The notes beneath the pieces are model-generated. The model saw only the letters and a program-made list of their open reading frames with translations, did no database searches and was not told where the DNA came from. The position numbers and the translations under genes are program-made. From assembly GCA_029203165.1 (NCBI GenBank), contig CP119308.1, positions 1,984,001 to 2,048,000 on the forward strand: DNA of 64,000 nucleotides, written 5' to 3'. Each line of letters opens with the position of its first letter. Position 1 is the stretch's first letter. Of the stretch, positions 14,897 through 22,892 are shown in pieces. The stretch is from Candidatus Microbacterium colombiense. Lineage in GTDB: Bacteria; Actinomycetota; Actinomycetes; Actinomycetales; Microbacteriaceae.

Positions 14897-16427
14897 ATGT
14901 CCCGTACTGCGTCGATCCCGACGACAGAGACGGATGCTCCCCGCGTCGGAGCCCGGGGCTGGGCGGCGCTCGTCGTCCTCATGCTGCCGGTACTGCTGGT
15001 GTCGGTGGACAACACGGTGCTGAGCTTCGCGCTCCCCGAGATCTCCATCGCTCTCGCGCCTTCCGGGGCCGAGCAGCTATGGATCATCGACGTCTATCCG
15101 CTCGTTCTCGCGGGCCTCCTGGTGACGATGGGAACACTCGGCGACCGCTTCGGCCGTCGGAAGATGTTGTTGATCGGAGCCACGGGCTTCGCCGCAGTCT
15201 CCGTGCTGGCCGCGTTCGCGCCGACTGCCGGACTGCTGATCGCCGCCCGTGCACTGCTCGGATTCTTCGGCGCCATGCTGATGCCGTCCACGCTCTCGCT
15301 GCTGCGCTCGATCTTCCAGAACCGCGACCAGCGCCGCATGGCGATCGCCGTCTGGGCATCCGCCTTCTCCGCCGGCTCGGCACTCGGGCCCATCGTCGGC
15401 GGCATCCTGCTCGAGCACTTCGCGTGGGGGTCGGTGTTCCTCATCGCCGTGCCCGTGCTCATCCCGCTGCTGATCGCCGCACCCCTCCTGGTGCCCGAGA
15501 GTCGCGACCCGAACCCGGGGCGGATCGATCCGGTCAGCATCGTGCTGTCGATGGCGGCGATGATCCCCGTGGTCTATGCGATCAAGTCGTTGGCCGTCGA
15601 TGGTCCCAGCCTGGTCGCCGGCGGCTGGGCGGTGCTCGGCATCGCCATGGGCGTCCTCTTCGTACGTCGTCAGGTGCGCGCCGAGATCCCCATGCTCGAC
15701 ATGGCCCTGTTCCGTCGCGGGTCGTTCTCCGGGGCGATCCTCGTGAACCTGCTCAGTGTCGTCGCGCTCGTGGGGTTCCTGTACTTCGTGTCGCAGCATC
15801 TGCAGCTGGTGCTCGGCCTGTCGCCGATGAACGCGGGGTTCGCACTCGTGCCGGGAATGCTCGCGATGATCGTCGCGGGCCTCAGCGTCGTCCCGATCTC
15901 GCGTCGTGTCCCTCCGCACATCGTGGTTCCCGCCGGGCTTGCGTTCTCCGTCGCGGGGTACCTCATCGTGGCGTTCACGACGCACGAGCACGGTGTCGCG
16001 CCCCTGGTGATCGCATTCGTGGTGCTCGGCATCGGTATCGGTGCGGCGGAGACGATCTCCAACGAGCTCATCCTCTCGAGCGCGCCGGCGGCGAAGGCGG
16101 GAGCCGCGAGTGCCGTCTCCGAGACGGCATACGAGCTCGGCGCCGTGCTCGGAACCGCGGTTCTCGGTGGCCTCATCACCGCCTTCTATCGTGGAGCCAT
16201 CGTGCTGCCGGAGGGCCGCCGAGGTGGTGCACGCGGCGCGGGAGACCTTGGCCGGTGCCTACACAGCCGCACGCGAGCTCCCCGGGACGCTCGGCGATGC
16301 CCTGTGGAATGCTGCGGCCGAGGCCTTCGGCTCGGGCGTCATGATCACATCGCTGATCGGTGCCGGACTGGTGGTGGTCGCGGGCGTGATCGCGGTCGTC
16401 ACACTGCGCACTCGCACCTCGCACTGA
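14897..16427 (+). pseudogene. DHA2-type MFS drug efflux pump with a frameshift near the 3' end
   Basis: Fourteen-helix major facilitator of the QacA/SmvA/LfrA group. The N-terminal part is intact: VDNTVLSFALPEI, GDRFGRRKMLLIG and the antiporter motif C region ASAFSAGSALGPIVGG. Homology continues in frame to about residue 438 (AIVLPEG, near 16216), then switches by one base into AEVVHAARETLAGAY, and the last helix (ITSLIGAGLVVVAGVIAVV) ends at 16427. The full span is 1531 bp, not a multiple of three. One extra base, or two lost, around 16208-16218 explains it. The unshifted frame has no stop and runs into leuB. It could be a sequencing error or a real mutation. GAGAGG lies 6 nt before the ATG. 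Confidence 0.8.
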
Positions 16428-16440
16428 CCACTACGCTGGA

Positions 16441-16482
16441 TGAACCGACCTCGATGTCTCCACGGAGACCGAGGTCGGTTCA
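16441..16482. terminator. Long hairpin between efflux gene and leuB
   Basis: Outer arms TGAACCGACCTCG (16441-16453) and CGAGGTCGGTTCA (16470-16482) are perfectly complementary, and an inner GTCTC/GAGAC stem extends them. It lies 13 bp after the intact-frame stop of the MFS gene and 20 bp before leuB. Terminator-like, no T-tract. Confidence 0.7.
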
Positions 16483-16501
16483 CCCCGGTGCAAGGAGAGT
16501 C

Positions 16502-17545
16502 ATGTCGCGTGTCGTGAAGCTGGCCGTCATCCCCGGAGACGGGATCGGCCCCGAGGTCATCGCCGAGGCGGAGAAGGTGCTCGCCGCCGTCACCGCGGCG
16601 AGCGACGTGCGGTTCGACACGACTCGCTTCTCGCTCGGTGCGGGACGCTATCTCGAGACCGGCGACACGCTCAGCGATGAGGACCTCGCGGCGATCGCCG
16701 CACAGGACGCGATCCTCCTCGGAGCGGTCGGCGGCACCCCGGGCGACCCCCGACTCAAGGACGCGAACATCGAACGCGGACTGCTGCTGAAGCTGCGCTT
16801 CACGCTGGACCACTACGTGAACCTTCGACCCTCGAAGCTGTTCGTCGGAGCGCCGGGCCCGTTGGCGAACCCGGGTGAGATCGACTTCGTGGTGGTGCGC
16901 GAGGGCACGGAAGGACCCTACGTCGGCAACGGCGGAGCGATCCGCGTCGGAACGCCGAACGAAGTCGCCAACGAGACGTCCGTGAACACCGCCTTCGGTG
17001 TCGAACGCGTCGTCCGCTACGCATTCTCGCTCGCCGAGCGTCGCCGGGGAAGGCTGACCCTGGTGCACAAGACCAACGTGCTCGTGCATGCGGGCGCCAT
17101 CTGGAAGCGCATCGTCGATGAGGTCGCCGCCGAGCATCCCGATGTGGCCGTCGACTACCTGCATGTCGATGCAGCGACCATCTTCCTGGTCTCCGACCCG
17201 TCGCGCTTCGACGTGATCGTGACCGACAATCTCTTCGGTGACATCCTCACCGACCTCGCCGGTGCCGTCACCGGCGGCATCGGACTCGCGGCATCCGGGA
17301 ACATCAATCCCGATGGCGCGTTCCCCTCGATGTTCGAGCCCGTGCACGGCTCGGCTCCGGACATCGCGGGCCAGCAGAAGGCCGACCCGACCGCCGCGAT
17401 CCTGTCGATCGCGCTGCTCCTCGACCACCTCGGTCTCCCCGCGGAATCAGCACGGGTGAGCGCGGCCGTCGAGGCCGATATCGCGGGCCGTACCGGCGCC
17501 CGCACCACCGCGGAGATCGGCTCCGCGATCACTGCCCGCCTCTGA
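16502..17545 (+). CDS. leuB: 3-isopropylmalate dehydrogenase
   Basis: Oxidative decarboxylation of 3-isopropylmalate to 2-oxoisocaproate in leucine synthesis, 347 aa. Family features are PGDGIGPEV at the N-terminus, the substrate loop ERGLLLKLR, the REGTEGPYVG segment, the catalytic KTNV, the metal-binding VTDNLFGDILTD, and NAD-binding EPVHGSAPDIAG. ATG 16502 has AAGGAG about 6 nt upstream. Other leucine genes in the window are ilvE (next gene) and leuCD at 35 kb; leuA is not seen. Upstream the efflux gene is frameshifted so that its frame continues into leuB without a stop. Confidence 0.96.
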   Translation: MSRVVKLAVIPGDGIGPEVIAEAEKVLAAVTAASDVRFDTTRFSLGAGRYLETGDTLSDEDLAAIAAQDAILLGAVGGTPGDPRLKDANIERGLLLKLRFTLDHYVNLRPSKLFVGAPGPLANPGEIDFVVVREGTEGPYVGNGGAIRVGTPNEVANETSVNTAFGVERVVRYAFSLAERRRGRLTLVHKTNVLVHAGAIWKRIVDEVAAEHPDVAVDYLHVDAATIFLVSDPSRFDVIVTDNLFGDILTDLAGAVTGGIGLAASGNINPDGAFPSMFEPVHGSAPDIAGQQKADPTAAILSIALLLDHLGLPAESARVSAAVEADIAGRTGARTTAEIGSAITARL

Positions 17546-17555
17546 ACGACGGGCG

Positions 17556-17561
17556 TAGGCT
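17556..17561 (+). promoter_or_regulatory. Possible -10 box for ilvE
   Basis: TAGGCT 37 bp before the ilvE start, giving a leader of about 30 nt. Within the leader is a nine-codon ORF (17573-17602) whose stop overlaps the ilvE ATG; it is not rich in branched-chain codons. Confidence 0.4.
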
Positions 17562-17598
17562 GAGACGGCGCGATGGTGCGCCCACGCACGAGGAATGG

Positions 17599-18708
17599 AT
17601 GACGATGATGACGACGATCGATACCGACACGGCCGTGGCGCCGCTCGATTTCGCTGTGACGAAGAACCTGGCCGCGGCAACGCCCGCGCGCGTGGCCGAG
17701 GTGCTGGAGAACCCGGGCTTCGGTGTCGTCTTCACCGATCACATGGTCGACATCTGCTGGTCGTCCAGGGGCGGCTGGCACCGCCCGCGCGTGCAGCCCT
17801 ACGGCCCCATCGCGCTGGATCCCGCAGCCTCCGTCCTGCACTACGCGCAGGAGATCTTCGAGGGCATCAAGGCCTACCGTCATGAGGACGGCTCCATCCA
17901 CACGTTCCGGCCCGACCGCAACGCCGCACGTCTGCAGGCCAGCGCACGCCGGCTCGCCCTTCCGGAGCTGCCGACGGAGTACTTCATCCAGTCGTTGCGT
18001 GAGCTTGTCGCGGTCGATGGCCGCTGGGTTCCCTCCGGCGCCGATCAGAGCCTGTATCTGCGGCCGTTCATGTTCGCCAAGGAGGCATTCCTCGGCGTGC
18101 GCGCGGCGCAGAAGGTCGCGTACTACGTGATCGCCAGCCCCGCCGGCGCCTACTTCTCGGGCGGCGTGAAGCCGGTGCGCATCTGGCTGTCCGAGGACTA
18201 CGCCCGTGCGGGCAAGGGAGGCACGGGCAAGGCGAAGACCGGTGGCAACTACGCGTCGAGCCTGCTCGCGCAGACCGAGGCGAGCGCGCAGGGCTGCGAC
18301 CAGGTCGTGTTCCTGAACGAGAACCGCTACGTCGAAGAGCTCGGCGGCATGAACGTCGTGTTCGTCTTCAAGGACGGCCGGGTCGTCACGCCCGAGTCCG
18401 ACAGCATCCTCGAGGGCATCACGCGCGACTCGCTGCTGCAGCTCGCCGAGGACCGCGGCTACACGGTGGAGAAGCGGCCGATCTCGATCGACGAGTGGCG
18501 CTCCGGTGTCGAGTCGGGCGACATCGTCGAGGTGTTCGCCTGTGGCACCGCGGCGGTCGTCACACCGATCGGCGCGCTCGTGGGCGACGGATTCGACGAA
18601 CCGCAGCCGCTGGGCGAGCTCGCCCTCTCGCTGCGCGAGGAACTCACCGACATCCAGTACGGTCGCCGCGAAGACAAGCACGGCTGGCTGCTGCGCCTCG
18701 ACGCCTGA
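17599..18708 (+). CDS. ilvE: Branched-chain amino acid aminotransferase
   Basis: PLP enzyme of fold type IV (class IV aminotransferase), 369 aa, last step of leucine, isoleucine and valine synthesis. The PLP lysine is expected at Lys213 in AKTGGNYASS. EELGGMNVVFVF and the phosphate-binding GTAAVVTPIG near the C-terminus fit the longer BCAT form used by actinobacteria. GAGGA lies about 5 nt before ATG 17599; nearby in-frame ATGs at 17605 and 17608 are possible. It lies 53 bp after leuB and is functionally linked to it. A strong hairpin follows. Confidence 0.96.
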   Translation: MTMMTTIDTDTAVAPLDFAVTKNLAAATPARVAEVLENPGFGVVFTDHMVDICWSSRGGWHRPRVQPYGPIALDPAASVLHYAQEIFEGIKAYRHEDGSIHTFRPDRNAARLQASARRLALPELPTEYFIQSLRELVAVDGRWVPSGADQSLYLRPFMFAKEAFLGVRAAQKVAYYVIASPAGAYFSGGVKPVRIWLSEDYARAGKGGTGKAKTGGNYASSLLAQTEASAQGCDQVVFLNENRYVEELGGMNVVFVFKDGRVVTPESDSILEGITRDSLLQLAEDRGYTVEKRPISIDEWRSGVESGDIVEVFACGTAAVVTPIGALVGDGFDEPQPLGELALSLREELTDIQYGRREDKHGWLLRLDA

Positions 18709-18748
18709 CCGTCGAGCGGCCTTCACCGTCGACACCCCTCCGCACCAT

Positions 18749-18788
18749 CGAGACCCCTCCCTGCCGACGTGAGCAGGGAGGGGTCTCG
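18749..18788. terminator. Perfect 16-bp inverted repeat after ilvE
   Basis: CGAGACCCCTCCCTGC (18749-18764) pairs perfectly with GCAGGGAGGGGTCTCG (18773-18788) around an 8-nt loop. A further GGGGTCTCG copy lies a few bases downstream (18799-18807). Either an ilvE terminator or a member of a dispersed palindromic repeat family; only a genome-wide count would tell. Confidence 0.6.
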
Positions 18789-18825
18789 GCGCGCGGGCGG
18801 GGTCTCGATGCGTGGCGCGGCTGGA

Positions 18826-18831
18826 TAGGCT
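18826..18831 (+). promoter_or_regulatory. -10 box for the FAH-family gene (leaderless)
   Basis: TAGGCT with a 6-nt gap to ATG 18838 and no Shine-Dalgarno. Confidence 0.55.
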
Positions 18832-18837
18832 GGACGC

Positions 18838-19614
18838 ATGAAGATCGCCCGGTTCAGCCACGACGACGCCATCATGTACGGGATCATCGACGGGAGCGAC
18901 CTGGTCGTCCTGGCCGGTGACCCGATGTTCACCGGGTACGAGACGACGGGTGCGCGCGTGCCGTTCGCCGATGCGGCGCTCCTCGCTCCCGTGATCCCTC
19001 GGTCCAAGGTCGTCTGCGTCGGCAAGAACTATCACGATCACGCCGCCGAGATGGGGGGAGTGGCGCCCGAGGAGCCGCTGCTGTTCCTCAAGCCGAATAC
19101 GTCGGTGATCGGGCCCGGTGACACGATCGTCCGTCCCGCACTCTCGCAGCAGACGGAGTACGAGGGTGAGCTCGCGGTCGTGATCGGGAAGATCGCCAAG
19201 AACGTGAAGGCCGCGGATGCGCTCGACCATGTCCTCGGCTACACGATCGGCAATGACGTCACCGCCCGTGATCTGCAGCGCAAGGACGGTCAGTGGTCGC
19301 GGGCGAAGGGCTTCGACACCTTCTGCCCGCTCGGACCGGTGATCGAGACCGACTTCGCTCTCGCGACGGCCACCATCGAGACGCGCGTCAACGGCGAGGT
19401 CCGTCAGCACGCGCCGCTGACCGACATGATCCACTCCGTGCCCGCGATCATCGAGTACGCCTCCGCGGTCTTCACGCTGCTGCCCGGCGATGTCATCCTG
19501 ACCGGAACACCCGCAGGTGTGGGGACCTTCGGCGCCGGTGACACGGTCGAGGTCGAGATCACCGGACTCGGGATCCTGCGCAACATCGCGCGGGACGCAC
19601 AGCTCACATCATGA
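18838..19614 (+). CDS. Fumarylacetoacetate hydrolase family protein
   Basis: Enzyme of the FAH fold, 258 aa, acting on 2-oxo acid or acylpyruvate substrates with a divalent metal. VGKNYHDHAAEM, the metal-binding EYEGELAVVIGK region and GNDVTARDLQRKDGQWSRAK are typical of the FahA/HpaG/YcgM group. The N-terminal 50 residues form the small domain often present in two-domain family members. Substrate cannot be inferred; relatives include acylpyruvase and oxaloacetate decarboxylase. The stop overlaps the following MFS gene as ATGA, so the two may form a uptake/degradation pair. Confidence 0.9.
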   Translation: MKIARFSHDDAIMYGIIDGSDLVVLAGDPMFTGYETTGARVPFADAALLAPVIPRSKVVCVGKNYHDHAAEMGGVAPEEPLLFLKPNTSVIGPGDTIVRPALSQQTEYEGELAVVIGKIAKNVKAADALDHVLGYTIGNDVTARDLQRKDGQWSRAKGFDTFCPLGPVIETDFALATATIETRVNGEVRQHAPLTDMIHSVPAIIEYASAVFTLLPGDVILTGTPAGVGTFGAGDTVEVEITGLGILRNIARDAQLTS

Positions 19615-20870
19615 GTGCGGCGGTGCTGACCGCCGCGCAGCAGTCGGCGGTGCAGCGCCGCACGGTCGCGGTGCTCTCCCTCGGGCAGGTGCTCGGCGGC
19701 ATCGCCTTCGGGGCCACGGTCTCGCTCGGCGCGCTTCTGGCGGCTGACATCTCCGGCAGCGACGCTCTTTCGGGGCTCGCCACGGCCTCGGTCACCCTCG
19801 GTGCAGCGCTCTGCGCCATTCCGCTGGCTCGACTGGCATCGCGCGTCGGGCGCCGCCGTGCACTCACAATGGGGAACCTGTTCGCCCTGGTCGGCATCGC
19901 TGTGGTGATCCTCGCCGCATCCCTCCGGATCTTCCCGCTGCTGCTCGCCGGCATCCTGATGATCGGCGCCGGGAACGCGGGAAACCTCCAGTCGCGGTTC
20001 GCCGCCACCGATCTTGCCGCGCCCGCCCATCGGGGACGGGACCTCTCGATCGTCGTGTGGGCGACCACGATCGGCGGCGTCGCGGGGCCCCTGCTGCTCG
20101 GTCCCGGTGAAGTCGTCGGTCAGGCGATCGGGATGCCGCCGCAGACCGGTTCGTACGTGTTCTCCTTCGTGGCACAGTGCGCGGCGCTGGTGCTGTACGT
20201 CGTCGCGCTGCGCCCCGACCCTCTCCTCGCGGCGCAGAGCCTCGCGAGGACCTCGGCCGCGGCGGCGGGAGCGGCGATAGCCGACCGGCCACTCGCCGCC
20301 CGCTATGCGATCTTCGCGGTCGCCGCATCGCACGTGGTGATGGCGTCGGTGATGGCGATGACTCCCGTCCACCTCTCGCACATGGCTCACGGAGCGCACG
20401 GCATGGATGCCACCGCCTCCGACGTCTCGCAGCTGGTCGGCGTGACGATCGCCCTGCACGTGGCCGGCATGTACGCGCTCTCGCCGGTGTTCGGCATCCT
20501 GGCCGACCGCTGGGGAAAGCTGCGCGTCGTCCTGCTCGGGCAGGGCCTGTCTGCGATCGCGCTCGGATTCGCCATCTTCGCCAATGACCAGACCTGGGGT
20601 GTGATGGCGGCACTCATCTTCCTCGGGCTCGGGTGGAGCGCGGCGACCGTCGCCGGCGCGGCGCTGCTCACCGAGGCCTCCGCACCGGAACTGCGCACAC
20701 GCAGACAGGGGCGCAGCGACTCCTTGATGAGCCTGTGTGCGGCTGCGGGAGCGGTGCTCGCCGGGGTGATCCTCTCGAACTTCCAGTACGCGGGGCTGGC
20801 GATCGCGGCATCCGTGCTCGTCGTGGCGATCGTCGCGCTCTCGCCGCTCGCTCGTACGACAAGACGCTGA
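19611..20870 (+). CDS. MFS transporter
   Basis: Major facilitator of 419 aa with about twelve membrane helices and no long soluble domain. The loop 2-3 signature is SRVGRRRALTMG near residue 80 and the second-half equivalent is LADRWGKLRVVLLG. A His/Met-rich stretch (HLSHMAHGAHGMDAT) lies in the second half near helix 7. It is translationally coupled to the FAH-family gene upstream. Substrate unknown. The next gene, gltX, has its own promoter. Confidence 0.88.
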   Translation: MSAAVLTAAQQSAVQRRTVAVLSLGQVLGGIAFGATVSLGALLAADISGSDALSGLATASVTLGAALCAIPLARLASRVGRRRALTMGNLFALVGIAVVILAASLRIFPLLLAGILMIGAGNAGNLQSRFAATDLAAPAHRGRDLSIVVWATTIGGVAGPLLLGPGEVVGQAIGMPPQTGSYVFSFVAQCAALVLYVVALRPDPLLAAQSLARTSAAAAGAAIADRPLAARYAIFAVAASHVVMASVMAMTPVHLSHMAHGAHGMDATASDVSQLVGVTIALHVAGMYALSPVFGILADRWGKLRVVLLGQGLSAIALGFAIFANDQTWGVMAALIFLGLGWSAATVAGAALLTEASAPELRTRRQGRSDSLMSLCAAAGAVLAGVILSNFQYAGLAIAASVLVVAIVALSPLARTTRR

Positions 20871-20907
20871 GCACGTCGGGGCCGCGGTCGCGGTCTGCAG
20901 CGCGCTC

Positions 20908-20913
20908 TAGAAT
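20908..20913 (+). promoter_or_regulatory. -10 box for gltX
   Basis: TAGAAT, close to consensus, with a 9-nt gap to the gltX ATG. The leader is at most a few nucleotides. Confidence 0.6.
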
Positions 20914-20922
20914 CGAAGGGCT

Positions 20923-22428
20923 ATGGCTAATCCTCACCCCCTCACCACGACCGCCGGCGGCGCTGACGTGCGCGTCCGCTTCTGCCCTTCGCCCACTGGC
21001 CTGCCGCACGTCGGCATGGTGCGCACGGCGCTGTACAACTGGGCATACGCCCGCCACAACGGCGGCAAGCTCATCTTCCGCATCGAAGACACCGATGCCG
21101 CCCGCGACAGCGAGGAGAGCTTCCGACAGCTCGTCGACGCGCTGACGTGGCTCAAGATCGACTGGGATGAGGGCGTCGAGGTCGGTGGCCCCCACGCGCC
21201 GTACCGGCAGTCGCAGCGTCACGACATCTACCGCGGGGTGATCGACAAGCTCATCGCCTCCGGAGCGCTCTACGAGAGCTTCTCCGATGCGGCGGAGATC
21301 GACGCCCGGAACGAGGCCAACGGTCGTGCGAAGCAGCTCGGGTACGACAACTTCGACCGCGATCTGACCGATGAGCAGAAGGACGCGTTCCGGGCCGACG
21401 GCCGTCAGCCCGCTTTGCGCCTGCGGGTACCGGACGAGGACCTGACGTACGTCGACCTCATCCGCGGCGAGGTCACGTTCCCCGCCGGGTCCTTCCCCGA
21501 CTTCGTGGTGGTGCGCCCGAACGGCGTGCCGCTGTACACCTTCGTCAACCCGGTCGACGACGCCCTCATGGGGATCACCCACGTGCTGCGTGGGGAAGAT
21601 CTCATGCCGTCGACGGCTCGTCAGCTCGCGCTCTACGCGGCGCTGATCGACGCCGAGGTGACGACGTTCGTGCCGCGGTTCGCTCACATGCCGCTGGTTC
21701 TCGGCGAGACCGGCAACAAGAAGCTGTCCAAGCGCGATCCGCAGGCTGATCTGTTCCTGCATCGCGATCGCGGATTCATCCCGGAGGGGCTGCTGAACTA
21801 CCTGGCGCTGCTGGGCTGGTCGATCGGACCCGACCGCGACGTGTTCTCGCTCGACGAGTTCACCGCGGCGTTCGACATCGTCAACGTCAACCCGAACCCG
21901 GCCCGCTTCGATCAGAAGAAGGCCGAGTCGATCAACGGCGACCACATCCGCATGCTCGCCGAGAAGGACTTCGCCGAGCGGACGGTGCCGTATCTCGCGG
22001 CCGCCGGCCTGTTCGACGAGCCCACGCACGAGCAGCTCGTGCAGGCCTTCCGCGTCGCGCCGCTGGTGCAGGAGCGCGTGCAGCTGCTGGGCGAGGTACC
22101 CGGGATGGTCGGGTTCCTGTTCGCCGACGAGGTCTCCTACGACGCCGACGCTCTCAAGGGTCTGCCGGCGAATGCGGCCGAGGTGCTCGACGCGTGCGTG
22201 GCGGCGCTCGAGGCTGTGACGGAGTTCACCCCGGAGAGGATCCAGGAGGCCCTCGCAGAGGCGCTGGTCGAGAAGCTCGAGCTCAAGCCCCGGATCGCCT
22301 ACGGCCCGCCGCGCGTCGCGATCACGGGTCGACGGATCTCACCGCCGCTGTTCGAGTCGATGGAGCTGCTGGGTAAAGACGAGTCGCTGCGTCGACTGCG
22401 CGGGCTCTCCGCCACGCTCGTCGGCTGA
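20923..22428 (+). CDS. gltX: Glutamyl-tRNA synthetase
   Basis: Class I aminoacyl-tRNA synthetase, 501 aa. The HIGH-type signature is CPSPTGLPHVG near residue 25 and the KMSKS-type signature is KLSKRD near residue 270, followed by the anticodon-binding alpha-helical part. In actinobacteria this enzyme usually charges both tRNA-Glu and tRNA-Gln, and GatCAB then amidates Glu-tRNA-Gln; no glnS is present in the window. A tRNA-Gln(CTG) gene lies 181 bp downstream. A TAGAAT box 9 nt before the ATG and no clear Shine-Dalgarno suggest a near-leaderless message. Confidence 0.97.
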   Translation: MANPHPLTTTAGGADVRVRFCPSPTGLPHVGMVRTALYNWAYARHNGGKLIFRIEDTDAARDSEESFRQLVDALTWLKIDWDEGVEVGGPHAPYRQSQRHDIYRGVIDKLIASGALYESFSDAAEIDARNEANGRAKQLGYDNFDRDLTDEQKDAFRADGRQPALRLRVPDEDLTYVDLIRGEVTFPAGSFPDFVVVRPNGVPLYTFVNPVDDALMGITHVLRGEDLMPSTARQLALYAALIDAEVTTFVPRFAHMPLVLGETGNKKLSKRDPQADLFLHRDRGFIPEGLLNYLALLGWSIGPDRDVFSLDEFTAAFDIVNVNPNPARFDQKKAESINGDHIRMLAEKDFAERTVPYLAAAGLFDEPTHEQLVQAFRVAPLVQERVQLLGEVPGMVGFLFADEVSYDADALKGLPANAAEVLDACVAALEAVTEFTPERIQEALAEALVEKLELKPRIAYGPPRVAITGRRISPPLFESMELLGKDESLRRLRGLSATLVG

Positions 22429-22464
22429 CGCGCGACGCGGAGTCGTCCGACCCGCAGGTGCGGG

Positions 22465-22493
22465 AGGGGAGGGTCGCCTGGCGATCCTCCCCT
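22465..22493 (+). terminator. Hairpin terminator after gltX
   Basis: Arms AGGGGAGGGTCGCC and GGCGATCCTCCCCT pair with one mismatch, followed by TTCTCGT. It begins 36 bp after the gltX stop. Confidence 0.65.
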
Positions 22494-22609
22494 TCTCGTG
22501 TGCGGATGCGGGATCCGCCACGCCCGACTCGCGGAAGACGCGCTCCATTTGGCGCACGCCCATCGGTCGGGTAGGCTTGACTCTCGGTGCGAGGCTCCGG
22601 TTTCGCCCT

Positions 22610-22681
22610 TGGGGTATGGTGTAATTGGCAACACGGCGGTTTCTGGTTCCGTTGTTCTTGGTTCGAGTCCAGGTACCCCAG
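22610..22681 (+). tRNA. tRNA-Gln (anticodon CTG)
   Basis: 72-nt cloverleaf. The acceptor stem is TGGGGTA/TACCCCA, the D arm is GTGTAATTGGCAACAC, the anticodon loop TTCTGGT gives CTG, and the T arm contains GGTTCGAGTCC. The discriminator is G73. CCA is not encoded. The U31-U39 opposition next to the anticodon loop also occurs in E. coli tRNA-Gln. It reads CAG, the dominant Gln codon at this GC content. Confidence 0.95.
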
Positions 22682-22688
22682 CAAGACG

Positions 22689-22736
22689 AAGAAGCCCGGG
22701 ATTCCGCGAAAGCGGAGCACCGGGCTTCTTGCTTTT
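22689..22736 (+). terminator. Intrinsic terminator after tRNA-Gln
   Basis: AAGAAGCCCGG (22689-22699) pairs with CCGGGCTTCTT (22720-22730), with a smaller internal CCGC/GCGG hairpin, followed by GCTTTTC. Confidence 0.85.
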
Positions 22737-22892
22737 CTCCCGGCCGTCGCGTGTGTCGCCCGTCCGTGGCACCCGCGGGATGCCTAGCATCCTGTCGGCA
22801 CCGCAGGCCAGCCCCTTTCGCGGCGCCGCGGGTGCGCGTCATCCTGGCGGCATGAATCGTCACTCACCGGACGTCGCTCCCCGGAGCAGGAC

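Noticed and set aside
14246..17545. A 1099-residue open frame covering the efflux gene and leuB as a natural fusion protein
   Set aside because: The pump C-terminus lies in another frame, a terminator-like hairpin and a leuB ribosome site lie between them, and the first 217 codons are antisense to the TetR gene. Treated as a frameshift artefact or mutation.
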